A stretch of 64,000 nucleotides of DNA. It comes from Porogramme epimiltina. Taxonomy: Eukaryota > Basidiomycota > Agaricomycetes > Polyporales > Polyporaceae. The notes beneath the pieces were generated by a model, which saw only the letters and a program-made list of their open reading frames with translations, was not told the DNA's origin and searched no databases. The stretch spans positions 1-64,000 of the forward strand of contig FTLJ01000476.1 in the NCBI GenBank assembly GCA_900155495.1, written 5' to 3'. Shown here piece by piece: positions 30,738 through 42,264 of the stretch. Both the position numbers and the translations under genes were made by a program. Position 1 is the first letter of the stretch, and each line of letters starts with the position of its first letter.

Positions 30738-33700
30738 TTCTCACACGAGTATGTCATACCACTTGTCAAGTTCCAAGCATGCCCAAGAGCGATGTAGTCC
30801 ATTGCGGTGCTGAATATGAAGTTTCATCACATAGAAGTCCCGTTCTAGAGAGGCACGCTTGTATTTAGGGCTAAGGGCCAGAGCCTGGAACTGGCTGGAA
30901 GGCTGGTATCGGATTCCTAGGCGGTTCATCAAGTCAACAAATCGCAAACCCCTATATTCCTGCAACAAATTCTAGATCCTTCTGACTGGTGACTGTTTCC
31001 GAAGCTCATCCTATCCGCTGCTAAGGCGGCACATCCACCCTACGCTAGGATATCTGATTTATCGAGCGCCCATGCCGTCTCAGAATTAGGCTTACTGTGG
31101 CGTTAGATGCAGACGTGTGTCAAACCCTAAACAGGCCCTACGCTATGAAACTAGTGATCTAGGTCCGCTGGTGACTACATCTACGAAACTTTATATGGCA
31201 CACATGCCCCTACCTGCTCCCATTGGTTCTCCGCTGTATTTACTCTCGTTACGCTATGTCTTTGTCTGTGGTAAACGCAGCGTCAAGATATCCCGTTAGC
31301 GCACTAATGAGGCCGTAGCGGATTTAACGGGAAGCCTTCCACACACGTCCTTCCTTTTCTATCCCAGAAGCGCTAGCCCAGTACGCGACTTATTACTATC
31401 GCTTATCGTAATAAACAAAACGGATGGCCTCACGGCGCTGTCACTGCTAGAGATCTGGGCACAAACGCCTTTCTCTCGCTTTCCTACATGTTCGTAACCC
31501 AAGGACAGGCAAGCGACTCGCTTGTACTAGATGCAAAGGAATCATTCGGGCTACTGAGGCGATGATATCTGCTCAATGATAATCGATAATTGCTCAATGA
31601 CGCACGCCGCAATGAGCGAATCTGCGCAGTATGTCAAGTGACAGCGCTGCCGCTCTGCCGTTAAAGTCCCGTAAAATACACGGTGATCATACACTTGATA
31701 GCCAGCACTGAGTTCGATCGATGTTGTTGTCCAAGTCCATTGCATTATGCATTATCAAGCAGCACCTACTCGTTCTTGGGGGCTCCTAGTCACGGCCGTA
31801 GGACGACGACATCCATATCGTAGCCGACGTGCACAGCACCGACGAGGACCAGAGAGTGCTAGATCGACATAAGGCGTTCTAGAGAGCTGAGCCAGTATTC
31901 TAGCAAATTCCGAGGACCCCAAGCGAATGCCTTCAAAAGCCGGCCCTCTTCGAATTCTCGCTCCCTTCGCACTGCTCCCACCCCACCTCAAACCACACAA
32001 GCAAGAGAGGGATTCGGCAACACCAGGAGCCGGAGGCCGCCCTCCGCCTCGCCCCTCCTCGAGCCCTCGAATCGCAGCCACGGTGCCGGCAGCGCCCCGC
32101 ACGCGGCCTCGCGAGATGACAGACGTGCGGCCCCACGTGCTCGCCAGCCTGAGAACCCGCGGCCGCGCTGGGGTCCAAGGTTCGTCGGCACGCGTCGAGG
32201 GTTCTGAGTTCGCTTCATTTCAGCCCGTCCGCGAATGGGGCGTCGACGGCCGTACGTCAGCGGCGACCGATCACATCCTGGGGGAGGGGCCGGGGCTGCG
32301 GACGACCGGCGGCGGCGTGCGTGCGTGCGGTGAGTAGGGCATGACGCACGCGCACTGGGGTGCACGGCGGCCTCATGCCCGCACACCCGTCTGGGTCTAC
32401 GCCGCTGCGCAAACGCCGCACAGGGTCCTGCAGGCGGTCACGGATGAGAGTAAGAAGCCGGGCGTGTCCGTCTCCGCCTCGGGAAGCGTCCAAGGTGGCA
32501 ACGCCACTCGGTATTGGGTGGAACTCCATCCGGCGAGAGAGGCTGGGTCGATCATCCTCGTTCTTCTCCGGACCCGGGGCCCGACAGCCCTGGGGTCGTC
32601 TTCCCAGCCTTACGACCTGCCCAGGTGCGTGGCCTGCGAAGGAGAGTCATTGCGTTCCGCTAGTTGGGAGCGTGGGGGCTGGATTGGGCGGATAGGATCA
32701 AGGGGGTCTTCGGAAAGACAGTGATCGGGCCACGCACCGCATCAGCTGAGATGGACGAGCATAGCGGAAAGGTTATCGGGCGGGTCGTAAACCAAAACTG
32801 CGAGCGGAAGCACCATGCGTTACGGCCTCGCTGTCGCTTCGCCCTGCACCTTCGAGCGTACAATGCCGTCAGCGACAGACAATGTTGACTCGTCAGGGCG
32901 CGGGGAGCGGCAGCAGTCGTGCTCAGCCCGTCTGCCCAGTGCGGAGCGTGGCCGCTAGATGCGCACGAGGCGGCACGGGGCGCGGGACGAAGCGTCCGGA
33001 CGTGTCGGAAAGCCCTCATGAGCATAGAGTTGGACCGCAGCGGGCCCACGGTGATGACGATAGCTGGCGGAGAACCGACGAACGTCAGTCCGATCGCCTC
33101 GAAGTGCGAAGACGATGACCTACCGCGCGGAGCGGTGCCGTAAGGCCTACCCGCGATGCCCCGCGAGAAAGCGTTTAGGAGGGCGATGGAGAGCACATGT
33201 CGGGGAACGGATCGACCAAAGAGTCTAGCATCATGTGGGTCGAGCCACGGTCCAAAGCCAATGAGAATACGTGAACTGTGCCACTCACGGGATATAGGTC
33301 CGCTGAGGACACAGTTGGAGCAACGTAAGATGCCCCGATGTAGGGAATCAATCTGCGTGGCGCAGACAATAGAAGCCGCGCAGCGGGCCGGAGTATCTAT
33401 GAACATCCATTAGTAACGATGAATAGGCACAGGTGCGTAAGGCAACGGGATCGGCGTTCACCGTTCGGTACCTGGAAGCCACGATGTCTCCTTCGGATGG
33501 GGGTCGGCTGGAGTTATCGGCCTCGAGGCAACGATGTCGGAGCAGCGGCGGAGAGCGCAAGATCGTTCTTCACATGGTCCTATGAACGTGGCGCCTTACG
33601 CATCTTGGATGTGCCGTAACATATCCAAAGAAAGATTTCAGCTTGTAAGCATTGGGGTGCAACAAAAGCGAACACTACCGGTGATGGCGGAATGCGGCCA

Positions 33701-34182
33701 CGTAGTCGAGGGGTGAGGAGAGCGCAGCACCGCGTACGTACTTCAAAGTGCGTGGACAAATTAGGAAGTTCATTAAGAAAGGGCATCGTGGGAAGCCACG
33801 CAAGATGAGGCCGTAACTCAACACTACCCGATTCTGACGCGTGTCCTAAATCCCTCGTGAGATGTAGACACCCCAGACCGATCTCCCGGAAACTTCAATC
33901 AGTTTTGTACCCCAAGTCTAGTGTCTCAACCGCACTATCGGGGCCCAGGTCTGACGACCCCAAAGGGAGAACTTGAGACATACAAGACCACGCGGTCGAA
34001 ACCCACGCCTAAGAGCTCGGCATAACGTTATACGATCTATTGCTTCTGGGACGATGTCGTAACACAACTCTGTTCTTTCGTACGAAGATGGACGGGATTG
34101 GCATACACGCTGCATACAACACACTCCGAAACACGACGGTGGCGACCGCTCAGATGCGCGGTGCCGTAAGCCTAGGAACGGC
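30738..34182. other. about 3.4 kb without a recognisable gene
   Basis: The longest unspliced frame (32660-33406, minus) is 248 codons but has no domain, no splice signals and an unusual Arg/Ser/Cys-rich make-up. The left half (30,750-31,950) is more AT-rich than the rest of the window. I looked for reverse transcriptase, integrase and transposase motifs and saw none. It may be a decayed mobile element or simple intergenic DNA. Confidence 0.45.
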
Positions 34183-35787
34183 CTACGCCGCAACCTTACC
34201 TAAAGGAGTCTTCGCCATGACGCTCAGGACCTCGTACAACACCTACGGCCCGTGATAAGCGGAAGGGTACACGTCACAAACAGCGGGAGCACTCACGTCC
34301 GCGGCGGCCATGGTCGTCAGCTCCGCGTTGGTATCGTACGCGGGCGCGACCTCGACGATGTCGGCGGACACGATGTGCAGGCCATCGAGGCCGCGGAGGA
34401 TGGTCCGCAGCTCGCGCGTCGACCAGCCACCCGTCTCGGGGGTGCCGGTAGCAGGCGCGAACGCCGGGTCGATAGAGTCGATCTGGAATGGTGGCGTCCC
34501 CTGGTCAGCGCCGTGCATGCAGGGCCCGAACACAAACGCACGTACATCGATAGAGAGGTAGACGGGCTTGTCACCTACGGTCTCACGAATTTTCTTGATG
34601 ATGCCATCCGTGCCTATGTGCCGACCACAGATCGGTGAGAAATGGGGTCTCTCTAGGATGAAGGGTCAAAACGTACCGATGGTGTCAATCTCCCGGGCCT
34701 CGATGCGCTGGAAGCCAGACTCGTCATCGTTGGCGTAGTCAGCTGGACCCGAGAGCGTGGTCCTGATAGCGCCGTGCTGTAAAAGAGACGATCAACTAGG
34801 ATCACAAGTTTTCCCGAGCGGGGGAGCTAGTCAAAGGGCGGGCGGTGGTGTGACGGAAAGGAAAACGATACTTGCAATTGACGACCCGTTCTTGATGAGG
34901 CCCTCCTGGCTGGCCCAGTAGAAGTATGTGCCATGGTTGATAGCGGCCTGGTCGGAGGGCGCGCCACCGAAGACCGACGGCTTCCAAGTGTCGAGGTGGC
35001 TGTCGAAATGGATAACGGAGATCTGACCGTAGGCACTGTAAATAGACCGCAAGAGGGGAAGGACAATCGTGTGGTCCCCGCCGAGAGTGATGATGCGAGG
35101 GTGGTGCTTGCCATCAACAGACAGGGGAACGAGAGGCTGTCCGGTGAGAGTGTCGTTGCCGAGAGGGGAGAAGGTGGTGCGGTGGAGGAGCTCCTTGTGA
35201 CCATCCTCAATCTGCTTGATGGCGAACTTGTTGTCATACGGGGTGACGGGGATGTCACCACAGTCGACGACCTTGAGACCTGAGAGGAAGGGGTTGACCT
35301 CAAGCGGCACGTTGTAGCCGCCATAGAGAGTCAGACGACGCGAGCCCGCACGGATACCCGCAGGTCCGAACCGGGCGCCGGGGCGGTAAGAGGTACCGGT
35401 ATCCTGCACGAGAATCACAGACGATCAGCATCAGCTAACGCGTACGAGAAGTTCTTGGGGTGACGTACGAAAGGTGCGCCGATGAAAGCAATGTCGAATG
35501 ACGTGTCCCGGTCTTTCCCCAGGCACTGCACCCATGGGAGCCTGGCGAAGGTCGTAATACCGGAGAAGATGGAGTCGGCCGTGACTGAGCGGATCGGATA
35601 AGCTAACGCTGACGGGAATATTTAGCAGAACAAATAACCCACCTTCGTTGTCGCCAGGGTATAGCTGGGCCTGGTAGGGGTACTTCACGTAGCCCATGGG
35701 CATTTGGGAGGCGTGGTCGTGGTCGTCATGGGCATGAACCACCACTCCGACGAGAGCGAGGAAGGCAGAGAGAGCAGTGAACTTCAT
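34183..35787 (-). CDS. secreted ureohydrolase, agmatinase-like
   Basis: Ureohydrolases split agmatine or arginine-type guanidines to urea with a two-manganese centre. The ATG at 35787 opens a signal peptide ([19 protein letters not shown]), then a metal-ligand-like [11 protein letters not shown]. The fold motifs are present after splicing: [44 protein letters not shown], and [19 protein letters not shown] formed by an intron (ATCGAT|gtacgt...attccag|ATC). The last intron (GCGGAC|gtgagt...ccgtag|GTG) gives [16 protein letters not shown] and TAG at 34183-34185. All six metal ligands (His, two Asp plus His of DSHLD, two Asp of SIDID) appear present. Substrate specificity cannot be told from sequence; secretion is predicted only from the leader. 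Confidence 0.88.
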
Positions 35788-36447
35788 GACTCGAGAATGG
35801 AGTGTTCAGCGTAGAGATGCGATGGGAGTCGCAATGAGTCGACAAGGCGGCGCGAGGTGGGCTATAAATGCTGTCTGAGCGGCGGAGAAGTTAGGCTGAA
35901 ATTTTTTTGGAACCGGAGGTGCGGGCGGGGGCCTTGTCTATCGGATGCGAGGTGCACGCTGGATGATAGGAAAACGTTGGGTCAGTGTATGGAACACAAC
36001 AGAAGCACCGCCACGCTTACGGCGTCGGTGGCCAACCTGACCTGGCACGCCGCGTAGGAGATTTCCAAGTGCGGCCTAGTGCGGGCCTCGTGGAGGAGCA
36101 AGTATTCAAACGGGGCACACTGAATCTGCCGAAAGAGGGATTCATTGCGGATGTTCACAAACAAATCCCAAGGCCGAGGGACCGATACGCCACCGGCGAG
36201 CCGCGAGCTCGCGTGCGGATGTCGTATCCGGAACGGTGGCGAGGCAGAGGTGGTGTCGCAGGAACTGAAACCCCGGAAATGGAGAGCCGCATGACGCAAC
36301 ACCGAAATGGGCGCGACAGGGCGGAGAAAAAAGACATGAGCCAAGAACACGCGTCGGCCGAGGGGGGTAGAAGAGGACCTGCAGTCTTATCAGGCGAAGT
36401 TGTGGGCCCCGCTGCGTCCTGTCCAAACCTAAGCCTCCTTCTCGACG
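35788..36447. promoter_or_regulatory. divergent promoter region, agmatinase-like / MATE transporter
   Basis: A 660-base gap between divergent genes. A 162-codon plus-strand frame (35985-36473) overlaps the MATE start in another frame and has no domain. I see no gene here. Confidence 0.4.
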
Positions 36448-38528
36448 ATGCCAGCCACAAGCGTAGCCGATGAGCGCCAGCCGTTGTTGGCGGAAGCGAG
36501 GCGAGTGTCGAGCCGGGCGACGTCGGACTCAGGAGAGACGTCGTCGACGGTGGTCGCGGTCAACGATGACTCCGACTCACGAACCGACGCGCCTTCCATC
36601 TACACCGACCAACAAGCGCTCACTCGCCTTTTTTCCTCTCTCCTCGTCGACTCCATCCCAGGTGCGTCTCTTCTTCGCTCACGTCGTCATTTCACCCGAA
36701 TATAATGCCACACATTTGCTAGTCATCCTCTCGTATGTCCTGCAAAGCTCCATCCAGACCGTCTCCGTCCTCGTCGCTGGCCGCCTCGGCCCTGACGAGC
36801 TCTCCGCGGCTGCGTTCTCCCTCATGCTCGCCATGGTTCTAGGCAAGTGTCTCCTTGTCTCTCTAGGTCAGCCGCTCCTACGTTTGACCTTCCAGGCTGG
36901 TGCATTGCGCTCGGCGGTACCACCGCACTTGACACTCTCGGCTCTCAAGCATTCACCGGCGGCGACCGTCCCTCTGTCTCTATTCACCTCCAGCGCTGCG
37001 TCATCCTCCTCTGGCTCCTCTTTATCCCCGTCGCATTGCTTTGGGCTTTCATCGAACCTGCTCTACTCCTCCTCGGCCAAGAAGCCCGCCTTAGCGCCGA
37101 TGTGCAGGCCTTCCTCCGCGTCCTCATCGTCGGCGCTCCTGGCTATATCGGCTTCGAGAGCCTCAAGAAGTATCTCCAATGTCAAGGTACGTACGCCTAC
37201 GGCATATGTTACTATATGCGCGTCTTACACCCATCTAGGCATCATGCGCATGTCTACATACGTCCTGATCGGCGTCGCGCCCATCAACCTGGGCCTCAAT
37301 GTCTTCTTCGTGCACCATACTTCGCTTGGGCTCCTCGGAGCGCCGCTCGCAATCTCTATCACCTTTTGGATATGCTTCCTGCTTCTTGTTGTCTTAACGT
37401 ACACCTCCCCGACCCACCGGAAAAACGGCACGTGGGCGGGCTTCCAGCCCAGCGCCGTGCTCGACGTCAGCAGCTGCATGTATTTCCTCAAACTAGCCGT
37501 TCCTGGCATCCTCATGGTTGGCACGGAATGGTATGTCCTCTCCGTCGCCGCTGCTTCTAGCGTATGTTGAAGGCCACCGTTCAGGGCCGCTTTCGAGATC
37601 GTTGCACTTGCCGCCGGCCGTCTCGGTTCCCTTCCTCTGGCCGCTCAATCCGTGATCATGACGACTGACCAAAGTAAGGCGCTACTTTCCTTTCGGCGTG
37701 TTCGTGCTCATCCAGTCCCTAGTCATGAATACGATTCCATTTGGAATCGGTGTCGCCGCCTCTGCACGTGTTGGCAACCTCATCGGAGCGAGGTCTCCGG
37801 AGGCCGCCAAGCGAGCTAGTCATGCTTCCGCTCTCCTGAGCGTGGTAGTCGGAGCTATCGTCATGGCTGCGCTCATGTCGACCAAAGACGTAAGTGGCCG
37901 GTCGTACATTGCGTCACGGCTGCCCGTTCACATGTCTCCTCTCAGGTCTTTGGTTACCTCTACAGCGATGATGCCGCGGTCGTAGAGCTCGTCAGCCAGG
38001 TGATGCCGCTCGTTGCCTCCTTTCAGGTCCGTGTACCTTCTTTGTAAGGTCACTGCGGGGGTTGATATGCTCTCCAGATCGCCGACGGTTTGGCTGGCTC
38101 CTGCGGAGGTGTTCTCCGCGGTCAGGGTGAGTACTCGTGATCGCTGACTCCGGTCTCACCTGCTCACTGTACGTATGCTTTACACATAGGCCGCCAGCAC
38201 CTTGGAGCATTCTTCAACCTCATCGCCTACTACGTACTCGCACTTCCACTAGGCATCACTTTGGCCTTCCACAAGAGGACTCACCTCGGCTTACAGGGCC
38301 TCTGGATAGGTAAGTTTCCTTATCCTGTGCCGCCCTTATCCTCGTGCTTACCCTCTCGTAGGCCAAGTGATTGCCCTTTTTATCGTCGGGTTGAGTGAGT
38401 ACGGCGTTGTCTGGTTGGGAACGGACTGGGAGAAGGAGGTACGGCGCGGCATAGAGCGTAACCAGGAAGAGGCCAAACGACGTCAGATGCATGAGCGTCG
38501 TCGCACTGGCGAAGTCATGGACGCATAG
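36448..38528 (+). CDS. MATE family multidrug/toxic-compound efflux transporter
   Basis: Exports organic cations in exchange for H+ or Na+, usually at the plasma or vacuolar membrane. The ATG at 36448 gives a soluble Ser/Asp-rich N-terminus ([20 protein letters not shown]). Membrane segments follow in order: [20 protein letters not shown] with [35 protein letters not shown] (the MATE core motif), [36 protein letters not shown], a second half beginning [20 protein letters not shown], and [17 protein letters not shown], the typical second-half motif. The C-terminus ends [16 protein letters not shown] and TAG at 38526-38528. At least eight exons; the motif spacing matches about 12 helices. Substrate unknown. 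Confidence 0.9.
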
Positions 38529-39131
38529 GTAAGATCTTCAGGGCGGAAATGAAAGTAGGTCGTCCGGAACGGACGTATTGTCCGCAGGAGGCGTGGCGGC
38601 AACTCCAGAGTATGGATTATCGTAGAACTATGTCTTGTCATGTTGTATGCCGATAACCCTCCGTGCAAAATTAGTTTCTCTCCTCCTCGCTCTTCGACGT
38701 CCTTCCCCCACTTTCGACGACGGATAAGCGGGCCGCCTCCCCGGGCCGGAAGGGGATTGGGCTAGAACCCCGAGTCTCGACCGGTCTTGTTCGAGCCACG
38801 GTGGCCTCTTGGGCTCCCATGTATTTCTGAACACTTTGGTCTAGGCATGCGATGGTCTGACGTCGATGGTTCGCGCATGGGTCTGAGGAACATCCTCATT
38901 GGTGCACTGGTTTGCACAGAAGAACTTCTCGCAAGTCTAGACAGGCTGGGCCCCTCTGGTGTGCAGTGCCCAGTCGAGACATGGGCGACAGCCTTGAGAA
39001 TGGAGCTTATGATCATGTGCGCGGTGACACAACTTTGGAGTATATGAGGCTCTGCGCTCGACACCAAACCCTGAAACGTCGTTCACCACTTCACTTGCAT
39101 CGTGATCTCTTTCCCCAAGGCTTCCGAAAAC
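38529..39131. other. intergenic, promoter of glycerol dehydrogenase
   Basis: A 603-base gap after the MATE stop. Overlapping ORFs on both strands show no domains. It should hold the MATE 3' UTR and the glycerol dehydrogenase promoter. Confidence 0.45.
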
Positions 39132-40480
39132 ATGCCCAACCCCAACAAAGTTACCGAACGCCTCTTCCAATCTCCTTCCAAATACATTCAGGGGCCCTAC
39201 GCCATCCAAAACGCCGCAAAATATCTATCGCAACTCGGGAACGCTCCACTGCTTATCTGCGATGACATCGTCTGGAAGATCGGTACGTATACATATACCA
39301 CGCCCCCTCCTCGCCTCCTTACCGGCCCTCTGCACCCGCGCACCCCAATCAGAATCTAATCGTACCCCTCATACATAGCCGGCCAAGAGCTCGTGAGCGC
39401 CCTCGAGAAGTCCTCGTTTGCCGTGAATCGCGCGATCTTTGGGGGCGAGGCCTCACGCGAAGAGGTCGAAAGGATCAGCACGCTCGGGCGCGAGAACAGC
39501 GCAGACTTCGTGCTCGCGCTCGGCGGCGGCAAGACAATCGACACGGCCAAGACCGTCGCGGACACGCTCAAGCTGCAGGTCGCAGTAATGCCGACGACGG
39601 CGTCGACGGACGCGCCGTGCTCCGCGCTCTCGGTGCTCTACCGCCCCTCGGGCGAGTTCGACTGCTACACGTTCTTCGCGAAGAACCCCACAGTCGTGCT
39701 CGTCGACACGACCGTCGTCGCGCGCGCGCCGCCGCGGTTCCTCGCTGCCGGCATGGGCGACGCGGTCGCGACGAACGTCGAGGCACGCCAGTGCATGAAC
39801 AGCACCAACTTTGGCGGCGGCCTCCAGACGGCCGTCTCCGCGGCGATATGCGCCAAGTGCGAGGAGATCCTGTTCACGTACGGCCGGCAGGCGTACGAGG
39901 CGAACAAGGCACATGTCGTCACCCCCGCACTTGAGGCGGTCGTCGAGGCTAACACGCTCTTGTCTGGCCTTGGCTTCGAGTCGGGCGGGCTTGCGGCGGC
40001 CCATGCGGTAAGTGCCACATGAGCGTTCGGGGGGAATGTGGACCTGATTGGTGGGACAGATCCATAACGGCATGACAGCGATAGAGGAATTGCATTCGTT
40101 GTTGCACGGAGAAAAAGGTACGTCCACCCGAGGCCGCCGCTACCAAACAAAGACCACGGTACTCACAATCCGACGCCTCTCGCCCAGTTGCCTTCGGCAC
40201 CATCTGCCAGCTCGTCCTCGACGGCTCTCCCACGACCGAGCTCGACCGCTACATCGAGTTCATGCTCTCCGTTGACCTCCCCGTGAACTTCGAGCAGCTG
40301 GGGATCCCGAACGTGAAGGATGACGAGCTCCGCCGAGTCGCCGAGCTTGCGTGCGCGCCTGGGGAGACGATCTGGAACCTGGACCGGGTGATCGACACCG
40401 AGATCGTGTTTGGAGCGATCAAGGCAGCGGACGCCGCTGGGCGCGATTACATCCGGCGGACGGGCTGGAAGAAGACCTAG
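39132..40480 (+). CDS. gldA-like: bacterial-type glycerol dehydrogenase (GldA family)
   Basis: Oxidises glycerol to dihydroxyacetone with NAD+. The ATG at 39132 opens MPNPNKVTERLFQSPSKYIQ. Family blocks are all visible: SPSKYIQGPYAI, FGGEASREEVERIS, ALGGGKTIDTAKTVADTLK, PTTASTDAPCSALSV, FLAAGMGDAVATNVEAR, GFESGGLAAAHAIHNGMTAI and HGEKVAFGTICQLVLDG. The metal ligands Asp (MGDA) and two His (AAAHA, LLHGEK) are present. Five exons, three short introns near the ends. The close resemblance to Escherichia coli GldA throughout (for example the ASTDAPCSALSV, HVVTPALE and GFESGGLAAAHA blocks) suggests an origin by transfer from bacteria, but this is inference. It is not the NADP-dependent aldo-keto type typical of fungi. 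Confidence 0.92.
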
Positions 40481-40978
40481 TCGAAGATGGCGCGAGGTGC
40501 GCAGGCGGGCGGGTGTTTGGGGCCCAGAGGGAATGCCGTAAGGCCCAGAGGGGTTGCCGTAAAGCCCCCTGGGAGGCGCAAGGGGGCGCATCAGAGCACG
40601 GACTGAGCTGTCGGGGAGAATTGTTGTAGGATAACATCGAGGACGTTGGCCGCATAGATAGGGCGGAGTAACTATCGCATGCCGTAATGTGACGATGTGT
40701 TGGTCTGCCGTGTTTTCATGGAAGATATTTGGAACATTGACGAGGTAGGGTGATGAAAGATGTGCGGGCCCCGGCGAAGTTAGGATGATGAGACTGGCTG
40801 AACATTTTCAGGAGAGTCGAATTGGAACCCAGCTTGAGCCTCGACAACTTGAAAAGAGCGAATGAGCGCAAGTTAGGGTTGAGTTGTTGATTAACCGTAT
40901 GTGGCACCATTCGGGTACGTCGAAGTGAGATGTAGAAGTAGAAGTGATTATGATACGCCTCGACGTATCGAGAACATC

Positions 40979-41511
40979 CCGCCCGCTGGGGGAGACAGTC
41001 TCGGAGATTCTCCGAGACGCCTCACGTAAGCTCATGATGGGACAAACAAAGACGGGCCCGGGCGCTTCGTGAGCGCCTCCCTTGCAGTGTCGCTACGCAA
41101 GACATTGACTGGAATACTATGGTATTGGGGTGGTTTCAAAGACACTGTGTAGCCGGATGCAACGAGAGAAAAAAAACCCAAGACATCCTAACCAAGAATC
41201 CTAACCTCTAACTCGTCGCTTCTAATCCCTAACCGCTAAAACCTAACCCCTAACCTCTAACCGTAATCCTAACGGACCTAACGATGTAGTAAGGATGGGA
41301 TGGCAAAAACTGTGATATTATACGGCGGCCGAAAGGGAATATATGTTGGGAGAGGCAGTAGAAATTTCCGTTGGCGAGAGGACGTAGCGCCGAAAGGGGG
41401 TAGCGTCATTTGTCAGACCACGTAAGCCGGATTCTCAGCCCTATTTTGGCTCACCACGTGCGCGCGCTTGATCTCAGAGATTCTCCGGGACGGGTCTCCC
41501 CCAGCGGGCGG
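40979..41511. mobile_element. inverted-repeat-bounded element, MITE-like candidate
   Basis: The ends are a perfect 18-base inverted repeat (ccgcccgctgggggagac at 40979-40996, gtctcccccagcgggcgg at 41494-41511). The match continues imperfectly inward (gtctcggagattctccgag / gtcccggagaatctctgag), giving arms of about 38-40 bases. It is 533 bases long with no coding capacity. A cat triplet lies beside both ends (40975-40977 and 41512-41514), a possible short target-site repeat, though one base of mismatch on the left leaves that uncertain. It could also be a regulatory or structural palindrome. Confidence 0.45.
41186..41284 (+). repeat. degenerate telomere-like CTAACC cluster
   Basis: About 100 bases with many cctaac and ctaaccc-type units (such as aacctaacccctaacctcta) spaced irregularly. 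CCCTAA is the complement of the common fungal telomere repeat TTAGGG. It lies inside the inverted-repeat element. Confidence 0.6.
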
Positions 41512-42264
41512 CATAGTTTGGACGTATCTCAGGTCGTGTGACCCGATGAAGAAAGAAAGAAAACGCGAACTTCCAGACGTGGATGCATATGGGCGTCTAA
41601 AACGGCACGGCTTAGGTTTTTGGAGCTCGAGTCGTCCGACGGCAGTGATGGCGTTCTCGTCCTTCCCACCACCAAGACCGTCGAGAGATTCACCAGTGGG
41701 TTTTCACCAGTGGGTTTTCATCCAAAGTCAATGCCGTCTGCTCATCTGAGATTCATTTCTGTGGGGTTATTCTGTACTTAGATGATTCCGGCCAGCGTGT
41801 CTCCGGGGCCAGGAATATTCACTTGCCCTGAAAGTGGCACCGCAACTCTTATCTGTGTGCCGTAATGGCTCCCGGGTGCCGCGTCTGGAGATAACGCGTA
41901 CACTGCGCCCGTCGCCTCTACCCTCTTCTCGGTGAGCATTCTTGACCTTGGACACAATCTCCCTGCGCCGAGCGGTTCACAATTTTCAGTCAGATGCCTC
42001 ATCTCATCACCGCCATCCCGGTCTACGGATTCCACCACTCTGTCAGCGTTGGAGGCGCGTTACGTACCCCCCCTGGCTATAATGTGTAACCACTTCTTCC
42101 CCTCAGCTCGACCCTGCTCGAGCTGGAGCGGAGATAACTGCCAGATGGATCGTCGTAGACTACGCACGCGACTTAAGCCTCGAGGTCTGAAGTAGAACCA
42201 CAACCCCGGCCTCGTTGGACCACCACTGCCCTCCGTTACGTGAATCCCCTCCCTTCTCAACGCC

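Larger units (their letters stand above)
40481..42264. other. 1.8 kb intergenic region holding an inverted-repeat element
   Basis: No gene is supported. It includes the element at 40979-41511 (listed separately) and a minus-strand frame (41778-42038, ending VNIPGPGDTLAGII) that lacks a recognisable domain. The right end is the promoter of the amino-acid permease. Confidence 0.45.

Noticed and set aside
32660..33406. Minus-strand 248-codon frame in the gene-poor region
   Set aside because: No recognisable domain, no splice signals and a composition unlike the other genes; kept only as part of the unresolved region.
35985..36473. 162-codon plus-strand frame
   Set aside because: Overlaps the MATE transporter start in a different frame and has no domain.
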